Below are positions 1-4,375 of a stretch of DNA of 5,500 bases, piece after piece. The translations under genes were made by a program, and so were the position numbers. How positions within the stretch are numbered: the stretch's first letter is position 1; each line of letters opens with the position of its first letter. The DNA is from Bacillota bacterium (GTDB taxonomy: Bacteria > Bacillota > Sulfobacillia > Symbiobacteriales > Symbiobacteriaceae), in NCBI GenBank assembly GCA_028287415.1, contig JAQBPS010000170.1, positions 1 through 5,500 on the forward strand. Reading direction: 5' to 3'. Under the pieces are notes generated by a model, which saw nothing but the letters and a program-made list of their open reading frames with translations, was not told the DNA's origin and made no database searches.

Positions 1-1
1 A

Positions 2-145
2 CTTGGTCGTACAGGTGAAGACCGGCGGGCGCCCCGCCGCCACCAGCTCCCGCGCCGCCCGCAGGGCGAGCGAGGTCTTCCCCCCGCCCCCCGTGAAAGC
101 GACCACGTCGCCGGGGCAGATCCCCAGCGCCTGCCACAGCAGCAC
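2..145 (-). CDS. yqeC: YqeC-type P-loop protein, N-terminal 48 residues (runs off left edge)
   Basis: Seen: on the minus strand a GTG at 145 opens a frame with no stop down to base 2. It reads LLWQALGICPGDVVAF, then the glycine-rich P-loop TGGGGKTS, a helix LALRAARELVAAG, and the strand VFTCTTK at the edge. Known: YqeC proteins begin with a short LWEAL-like segment, a GxGGKTT nucleotide-binding loop and a TTTTK strand. They act in the maturation of selenium-dependent molybdenum hydroxylases, and their biochemical role is poorly defined. The start is chosen because an AAGGGGGG ribosome site lies 5 bases upstream; another in-frame GTG at 151 overlaps that site. Oddities: the upstream region stops at a recombinase relic, so no promoter of its own is visible, and the second residue of TTTTK is Cys. 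The rest lies outside the window, so whether the gene is intact or fused to MocA cannot be seen. Identification as YqeC-like is firm. Confidence 0.8.
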   Translation of the reverse strand, partial: MLLWQALGICPGDVVAFTGGGGKTSLALRAARELVAAGRPPVFTCTTK

Positions 146-150
146 AGGCA

Positions 151-158
151 CCCCCCTT
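151..158 (-). promoter_or_regulatory. Ribosome binding site of the left yqeC gene
   Basis: The minus strand reads AAGGGGGG, followed by TGCCT and the GTG start at 145. The spacing of 5 bases decides the start of the left yqeC. The site lies against the point where recombinase homology begins on the other strand (about 158-170), so it marks the boundary between the two sequences. Confidence 0.6.
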
Positions 159-1491
159 GGTCAGCGAAACTGCTCGTGGAGGCCGGTCGCGTTGATTGTG
201 CGGTCAGCTACAGGCTCGACCGCATCTCTCGCGAGCTGGTCGATACGGTGACGCTGGTTCGCCAGGAGTGGGCCGGCAAGTGCATCTACCGCTCCCCTAC
301 GGAGGGCTTTGACACGTCGCAGGATTCGCCCACAGGTGGTTTGATCTTCAACATTCTCGCCTCGTTGGCGGAGTTCGAGCGTGCGGTGATCCGTGATCGC
401 ACATGGGCAGGTAGCCTTCGCCGCATGACGGAAGGTATGTACATATCAGGCACGGTGCCGTACGGCGATGAACGGGCGGGAAAGGGGCAGCTGGCGATCA
501 AGCGGGGCGAGGCAGAGACGGTCGCTCGGATCTTCGACATGGCCCTGAGGAACGTCACGTCCTCGGCCTCGACGATCTCCAGACATCTGAACGACGAGGG
601 GATCCCGGGGCCGACGGGCAACAAGTGCTGGAACTCTGCTGTCGAGCGAATCCTCCGCAGCCCGCTCTATGCCGGGACGGTGGTCTATGGGAAGCGCAGC
701 ATGCCTAACTCTTTGCCCGGTGGGATGGGCAGTACGAACTGCACGGAGACACCCTGGCCGAGGTCGAGAACGCTGTCCCAGCGATCCGCGAACGAACTCT
801 TCGCAAAGGTCAACTCCATTCTGGCTCAACGGAAGGGCGCCAAGCCTCAAAGCACCAGCCGGGCAATTGCAGACTACTTGCTCACCACGATCGGCACGTG
901 CAAGTGTGGCGCCCCACTCAGGGGTGTGAAAGACCGTCATGGGCACGTGTACTATCGGTGCCAGCACAAACAGAAAGGCCTAGGTTGCCCAGTCAATGCT
1001 GTGGCATTTCGGGGCGCCCCGGTGGAGGAGCAGCTCGTTGCTGAGTTGATCGCGCGGTTCGGGGGCACACGCCGGGAGGAAGCGATCAGGGTGCTCCGAG
1101 ACCGCCACGCCGCTAACAGTCGTAAGACCGAACTCGAGTTGCCCATTAAGGAGAAGGAGCAGCGCACGGCACAGGTTGTCGTCGACCTGGCCCGCCTGCG
1201 CCGGAAGGCGAGGCAGGGCGAGCTGAAGGCGAGCACCTACGAAGACTTCAAAACCGACGCGGCGGCCGAAATGCAGGAGCTGGAGGAAGACCTTCGCGAA
1301 CTCCAGGTTCAGCACGCTACCACCGGCACAGACACGGCTGTGTTGGAGCGTCTGGAGCAGGTCATCAACGCTGTGGACACGTGGGACGCGCTTTGCCTAA
1401 GGAAATGCTCCGGGCACTGTGTGATCGGCTGACTGTGCTTTACAAGGGCAAGCACCAGGAGATCGAAGCCGGTCTGCACTGGGTTGGTTGA
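158..1491 (+). pseudogene. Large serine recombinase relic (N-terminus missing, frameshifted)
   Basis: Seen: the main open frame runs 176-1432 (418 codons). It starts inside the resolvase domain at LLVEAGRVDCAV, followed by YRLDRISR with the two arginines of the active-site motif, then FDTSQDSPTGG and the E-helix AEFERAVIRDRT. Next come the recombinase domain (VPYG; EAETVARIF; ILRSPLYAGTVVYGKR), a zinc ribbon with Cys242, Cys244, Cys262 and Cys271, and a charged coiled coil at about 317-380. Missing: the first 60 or so residues, with the catalytic serine. One base is lacking near 1391-1396. Restoring it continues the protein as PKEMLRALCDRLTVLYKGKH to a stop at 1489-1491. A second disturbed stretch is about 712-787, where another frame reads WDGQYELHGDTLAEV and then rejoins. 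Known: these enzymes cut and rejoin DNA at attachment sites of phages and integrative elements. Inference: this copy is inactive and marks an old mobile element. There is no ribosome site at 176. Confidence 0.85.
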
Positions 1492-1519
1492 CCTTCGGCA
1501 TAGGCTACAACAACGTCAT

Positions 1520-1562
1520 GCGTAAACACCCTCGGGGCTGGATGCCCCGAGGGTGTTTACGC
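1520..1562 (+). terminator. 19-bp perfect hairpin after the recombinase relic
   Basis: The arms 1520-1538 and 1544-1562 pair perfectly around the loop TGGAT. The core reads ACACCCTCGGGGC on the 5' side. It sits 28 bases after the restored recombinase stop, which suits a transcription terminator. No T-run follows on either strand, so it is not a classical intrinsic terminator. It could also be a protein-binding or recombination site. Confidence 0.5.
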
Positions 1563-1564
1563 GG

Positions 1565-1578
1565 TAGTCCTAGGACTA
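1565..1578. repeat. 14-bp perfect palindrome TAGTCCTAGGACTA
   Basis: The sequence equals its own reverse complement over 14 bases and starts 3 bases after the 19-bp hairpin. With no loop it makes a poor RNA hairpin, so a dimeric DNA-binding protein or a recombination site is more natural. No second copy was noticed in the window. Confidence 0.45.
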
Positions 1579-1645
1579 TGGTCTCATCTTCACTGTACAC
1601 CGAAACTTTAATAACAGTGTAAAACGTCTTATTTGCGCATCAAAG

Positions 1646-1850
1646 CTCGCAAACAAGAGCCCCTGAATAAAGGGGATATCTAGGCGTTTTGATGAATGCG
1701 GGTCATAGGAATCCCCCCAAGACGCCAGTTTGCGAGGCCGTCGTTTTGGAGGGATGCAGACCCCGGCTTTGCTGTGCGGCAAATTCGGGTTGCTATTCAC
1801 AAAGTAGCATCCCGACCGCCCCGCTGTAAAGCAAAACAACACGTGGGGTG
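1646..1850 (+). ncRNA. Putative structured leader RNA upstream of the protease operon
   Basis: This stretch has no plausible gene but folds compactly by eye. Domain 1 is a three-way junction. P1 pairs 1646-1654 (CTCGCAAAC) with 1728-1736 (GTTTGCGAG), 9 bp perfect. P2 pairs 1660-1664 with 1671-1675 (CCCCT/AGGGG). P3 pairs 1683-1691 with 1718-1726, 9 bp including one G-U. Domain 2 is a long interrupted hairpin: 1751-1757 with 1807-1813 (GGGATGC/GCATCCC), inside it 1762-1765 with 1786-1789, and inside that 1768-1772 with 1779-1783. Domain 3 pairs 1817-1824 with 1843-1850, 8 bp with two G-U pairs around an A-rich loop. The three G-U pairs would be A-C mismatches on the other strand, which favours a plus-strand RNA. 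It matches no riboswitch class I could recall (c-di-GMP, SAM, cobalamin, T-box and others were considered). It ends 94 bases before the protease start. No clear promoter is visible ahead of it. Confidence 0.4.
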
Positions 1851-1856
1851 ATGCCA

Positions 1857-1884
1857 TTGACGAGTTGCGTCTAGCGCTTTGAAT
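1857..1884 (+). promoter_or_regulatory. Candidate sigma-70-type promoter before the protease operon
   Basis: TTGACG (1857-1862) and TTGAAT (1879-1884) are separated by 16 bases and lie about 60 bases before the protease start. The -35 box is good and the -10 box weak (4 of 6). If it is the operon promoter, the structured stretch at 1646-1850 is not part of that transcript. The two readings compete. A small hairpin GCCGC/GCGGC (1903-1907 with 1915-1919) lies between this site and the ribosome site. Confidence 0.25.
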
Positions 1885-1928
1885 GGGTGTCTATCGATCG
1901 AAGCCGCGAATCAAGCGGCGCACTAATT

Positions 1929-1935
1929 AAGGAGG
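1929..1935 (+). promoter_or_regulatory. Ribosome binding site of the protease gene
   Basis: AAGGAGG lies 9 bases before the GTG at 1945. It is strong and correctly placed, and it fixes the protease start even though the reading frame is later broken. Confidence 0.75.
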
Positions 1936-1944
1936 GAAGAATCC

Positions 1945-2542
1945 GTGGACCTTCGGAAAGCCTGCACTGCGTCAGCGTTGGCTCTGTTAACTGCCGTCAC
2001 CATGTCCTCCCCGGCTGCAGCTATCGTGTCTCAGAAACAACTGAACGTTCCTAATGTGATGCAGCTTGGAAACGAATGGTGTTGGGCCGCCAATAGCGTG
2101 ACCATCCTGCGTTACTACGGTATCAATCAGAGCCAGTGCGGATTCGTGGCCTATGCCAAGAGCGGAACACTGAATTGAGGCTTGCGATGATGTGGGAGGC
2201 TGGGCAAGTGAGTCTCGGACCGGCTTAAATTACTTCGGAGTTACCAGTACACAGTACACTGGGACGCTCTCGTACGGCACGATCAAGACGGAGATTAACA
2301 GCAGCCGCCCCATCTATGCTGAGATTGCTTGGCTTGGTCCGAACGATGCGGTCACTGGTCGGCATGTGCAGACCATCGACGGGTACTACAACGACACCAA
2401 CTACGGTGTCACCGACGTAACCTACGTAGAATCAACTCAGAACCAGCATTACTCCGAGGACTACAACTTTTTCACGTATGACGCTGGACCTGCGGGGCGC
2501 AAGTGGGAAGCTGGGCTGTGGAAGTTTGCGAAGAAACCTTAG
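1945..2542 (+). pseudogene. Secreted papain-like cysteine protease (C70/AvrRpt2-like), split by a one-base frameshift
   Basis: Seen: the first frame (1945-2178, GTG start) gives 77 residues. It has a signal peptide with hydrophobic core ALALLTAVTM and likely cleavage after SSPAAA, then VPNVMQLGNEWCWAAN with oxyanion Gln40 and catalytic Cys46. A stop follows at 2176-2178. Removing one T near 2174-2176 joins LN to EACDDVGGW, and the second frame runs to the TAG at 2540-2542. The joined product is 198 residues. The catalytic His is probably His140 in GRHVQTIDGYYN; the third catalytic residue is not clear (YVEST region). Cys65 and Cys80 may form a disulfide. Known: papain-like proteases of this type show QxxxxxCWAA and a later GxH motif. 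Inference: exported, and the first gene of an operon (15 bases to the next). The break may be a true mutation, a sequencing error or a recoding site. If real and not recoded, the product loses its histidine and is dead. Confidence 0.75.
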
Positions 2543-2557
2543 GAAAGGGGACTGACC

Positions 2558-3310
2558 ATGAGGGTTTTAAATGTTATTACGGTGACAGCGCTGGTCATCT
2601 TGTGCATGTCCGGGGGAGCATTCGCTGCCAGTGGTTCGGACGCGGCTCACACCGGGGCTGAACAAGCTCTGCGCACCTACAAAGGAATGCCGATGTGGGA
2701 CCAGTTCAACTTCAACTCTGCTGATGAGCTCAACAGCGCTGTGGTTGGCGACGGGGTGCCAGTGTTCGCGTTCGATGCCACGAAGCTAGCCGCTGACGCG
2801 TCCACACTGGAGAGTGCGATGAACGATGCCAACATGGTGGAGTTCATGGTAAAGGGCAACAATCGGGACGTAACCCGCCTGACAGTCCGGAAAACCGACG
2901 CCGGGTATGTACGATATCGCTTCGGTGGTTCCGCTCCACGCCTCGCCCAGGGTTTGGCATCCCTGCCGGCGTCCGCTAAACCGGATGTCAGATTGGTGCT
3001 TATGGGTGCGGCAGAGTTTCTCTACGTGCGACTTCCAAACCAGGAGTTGTTGATCGCAATCAATAATGTGTCAGTTGGTGGCATCCCCAACTTCAAAGTA
3101 CTTACCGGTACAAAGGCACTTACGATGCTCAGTGAACTAGCCAAGGGAATGATGAAGGACGGCGCCGTGCCAGGTGGTGGACTCGGTGCAACGGCGCCTC
3201 AGCAAAGGGCGGCGACGTCGCCTTGGGCAGCGCCATCACTTGTAACGACGATCTTTGCTAGTGGTGGCCTTTACTACTACCGCATCCGCCGGAACCGGTC
3301 CGCTGTGTAG
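2558..3310 (+). CDS. Exported protein with C-terminal membrane anchor, family not recognised
   Basis: Function unknown. Seen: 250 residues from ATG, with an AAAGGGG ribosome site 7 bases upstream. The start lies 15 bases after the protease stop, so the two are almost surely co-transcribed. Residues 1-23 are a signal peptide (hydrophobic VITVTALVILCMSG, cleavage likely after AFA). Cys16 does not sit in a good lipobox. The mature part has no cysteine. It holds a mixed alpha/beta-looking region at about 45-195 (for example PVFAFDATKLAADASTLESA and FLYVRLPNQELLIAINNV), then a flexible Gly/Ala/Pro/Gln linker at 202-222. A weakly hydrophobic segment at 223-241 is followed by the basic tail RIRRNRSAV. 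This is the layout of a protein exported and held in the membrane by its C-terminus; no LPXTG motif is present. Inference: a surface partner, substrate or inhibitor of the protease. I do not recognise a family. Confidence 0.75.
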   Translation: MRVLNVITVTALVILCMSGGAFAASGSDAAHTGAEQALRTYKGMPMWDQFNFNSADELNSAVVGDGVPVFAFDATKLAADASTLESAMNDANMVEFMVKGNNRDVTRLTVRKTDAGYVRYRFGGSAPRLAQGLASLPASAKPDVRLVLMGAAEFLYVRLPNQELLIAINNVSVGGIPNFKVLTGTKALTMLSELAKGMMKDGAVPGGGLGATAPQQRAATSPWAAPSLVTTIFASGGLYYYRIRRNRSAV

Positions 3311-3368
3311 TCCGGACACTGCCCGGTCACCATGAAACCCCACACAGGAGTATAGCGTCTTTATCGGC

Positions 3369-3376
3369 AGGAGGTG
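3369..3376 (+). promoter_or_regulatory. Ribosome binding site that decides the lipoprotein start
   Basis: AGGAGGTG is a near-perfect site. An in-frame GTG at 3374 overlaps it and cannot use it. The GTG at 3383 lies 8 bases after AGGAGG, so that is the start. The choice removes three residues and leaves a compact lipoprotein signal. Confidence 0.7.
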
Positions 3377-3382
3377 TCGGAG

Positions 3383-3910
3383 GTGAAAGCGTGGGTGTTC
3401 GTTCTCATTCTCGCAGTGGCCGGCTGTACGGGGACTACAGGTTGTGGCAAATCGATGGGGCAGGAGGAGCCATCACATATCAGCACCGAACAGCGGATGT
3501 TTGCTGACTTCGGTTGGCGTGCCATGGGAAAGCCAATAGCGGTTGGGGACGTGCTTCCTGCCGACTTCAAGCTACGCCCCGGTCAGTTCCCGTGGCCTGT
3601 CTATCTTGATCTGTCCAAGGACGCCGGCCTCGACTTCACTCACCTTGCAGGAGCGAAGGTAACGATGCTGCGCTTCAAGATCGAAGATGCTCAGGGCGAC
3701 CGGCTTAAGGAGATTCGTCAGCGGTATGTGCTGTGGGGAGTTGCGCTGCTTGATTCGGAGCAAAAGATGGTCGGAGCGTGGTTAACCTACACCGACAAGC
3801 AGGGCAACTTTCAGCCAGGGATCCCCGGGTTCTCCTTGCGGGGGAAAACCCTTAATCAGGTGACCGGACTTACGTGGCCAGAGTATGCCGAGAAACGCTC
3901 GGGCGACTAG
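3383..3910 (+). CDS. Lipoprotein, family not recognised
   Basis: Function unknown. Seen: 175 residues from the GTG at 3383, ending in TAG at 3908-3910. The signal is MKAWVFVLILAVAGC, a basic N-terminus and hydrophobic core closed by the lipobox VAGC, so Cys15 should be lipidated and the protein held on the outer face of the membrane. A short Gly/Thr/Ser stretch follows, then a soluble domain with several Trp and charged segments: RMFADFGWRAMGKP, a VYLDLSKDAG strand-turn, RYVLWGVALLDSEQKMVG and GAWLTYTDKQGNFQPG. Only one further cysteine (Cys22) is present, close to the anchor. Neighbours: 72 bases after the anchored protein on the same strand, with a terminator about 95 bases downstream, so it closes the three-gene cluster. 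Inference: a third exported partner of the protease. No family is assigned; the start and lipobox are well supported. Confidence 0.78.
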   Translation: MKAWVFVLILAVAGCTGTTGCGKSMGQEEPSHISTEQRMFADFGWRAMGKPIAVGDVLPADFKLRPGQFPWPVYLDLSKDAGLDFTHLAGAKVTMLRFKIEDAQGDRLKEIRQRYVLWGVALLDSEQKMVGAWLTYTDKQGNFQPGIPGFSLRGKTLNQVTGLTWPEYAEKRSGD

Positions 3911-4005
3911 TCCGTTAACTTCCTCTGGTCGTCGGTGAGCGGCGAACGGCCAAGGGTGAGAAGCAGGCGATTAAAGTCGACCTGCACCAATTGGTTGACG
4001 TGGAC

Positions 4006-4034
4006 AAACCCTCAGGTGTGGCACCTGGGGGTTT
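4006..4034 (+). terminator. Terminator after the protease operon
   Basis: AAACCCTCAGGTG (4006-4018) pairs with CACCTGGGGGTTT (4022-4034) around a three-base loop: 13 pairs, one of them G-U. It lies 95 bases past the lipoprotein stop. The end of the stem is T-rich (GGGTTTGT), but no long T-run follows. It probably ends the plus-strand operon. The A/T-flanked stem could also act from the other side. Confidence 0.65.
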
Positions 4035-4096
4035 GTCGTGGGCTCGAAAGGGACCGCCCGATGGCGGCTGTGGTTCCCGTGCCGCCCGGACCGGCT

Positions 4097-4261
4097 GACC
4101 ACCGACCGGCTCGTATAAAACGCGCCGTAGAGGTTCACCTTTACGATTACGTCCCACTCAGCCGGGGTGATCTCCTCGCTCGGCTTGTGCACTTGGCCTT
4201 ACACGCCGCCGGCCACGTTGACCAGCATCTGGACCCCGCTTTCGGCAGCGGCACGGACGAC
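4097..4261 (-). pseudogene. Short-chain dehydrogenase/reductase relic
   Basis: Seen: minus-strand reading from 4261 gives VVRAAAESGVQMLVNVAGGV, a TAA stop at 4199-4201, then GQVHKPSEEITPAEWDVI, VKVNLYGAFYTSRSVV in the same frame. Known: classical SDR enzymes carry LVNNAG, then an EeitpeeWd-like helix and vNLxGxF, in this order and spacing. Here the NNAG motif reads NVAG. The N-terminal TGxxxGxG nucleotide-binding motif and the C-terminal YxxxK catalytic motif are absent, and an internal stop interrupts the frame. About 55 codons of the middle of the enzyme remain. Recognition rests on the motif pair and is fairly safe; the original substrate is unknown. The two terminators at 4006 and 4313 bracket it, so it is probably silent. 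Confidence 0.65.
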
Positions 4262-4305
4262 AAATAAACCGTCTACAATACTTCATTTCTATGACCCATC
4301 GTCTC

Positions 4306-4338
4306 ATAAAATCCCGGGAGCAGTTGCCTGCTCCCGGG
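4306..4338 (-). terminator. Intrinsic terminator of the yqeC-mocA gene
   Basis: CCCGGGAGCAG (4313-4323) pairs perfectly with CTGCTCCCGGG (4328-4338) around a four-base loop. Read on the minus strand, the stem is followed by ATTTTAT, the T-rich tail expected of an intrinsic terminator. It starts 37 bases after the yqeC-mocA stop. The plus-strand side continues with CTTTG only. Confidence 0.75.
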
Positions 4339-4375
4339 CTTTGCTGCAATGGGCCTCGGGCCATCGCCCATTTCG

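Larger units (their letters stand above)
3911..4375. other. Gene-free stretch between the convergent lipoprotein and yqeC-mocA genes
   Basis: This 465-base stretch holds the operon terminator (4006-4034), the dehydrogenase relic (4097-4261) and the yqeC-mocA terminator (4313-4338). The two flanking genes converge here, which explains the two terminators. The rest shows no promoter, RNA gene or intact frame that I can support. Confidence 0.6.

Noticed and set aside
446..967. Minus-strand frame of 173 codons antisense to the recombinase
   Set aside because: A shadow of the recombinase in GC-rich DNA. The plus strand shows clear domain motifs, and the antisense product shows none.
1591..1619. 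Inverted pair CACTGT / ACAGTG
   Set aside because: Only 6 bp with a 17-base gap; expected often by chance.
1604..1623. TTTAAT/TGTAAA as -10 boxes of a promoter for the structured RNA
   Set aside because: No acceptable -35 box at 15-19 bases upstream of either.
1576..1857. Minus-strand frame of 93 codons over the leader region
   Set aside because: No ribosome site before its start, unusual residue make-up, and it lies antisense to the paired RNA-like stretch. Chance frame.
2170..2180. Programmed frameshifting in the protease
   Set aside because: No slippery heptamer or obvious downstream stimulator at AATTGAG. A plain one-base insertion or sequencing error is simpler.
3374..3382. GTG at 3374 as start of the lipoprotein
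   Set aside because: It overlaps its own AGGAGG; the GTG at 3383 has proper spacing.
3911..4034. Short minus-strand reading VNQLVQVDFNRLLLTLGRSP ending at the TAG near 3908
   Set aside because: Protein-like in composition, but it has a stop just upstream, no start or ribosome site, and overlaps the operon terminator. Too short to call.
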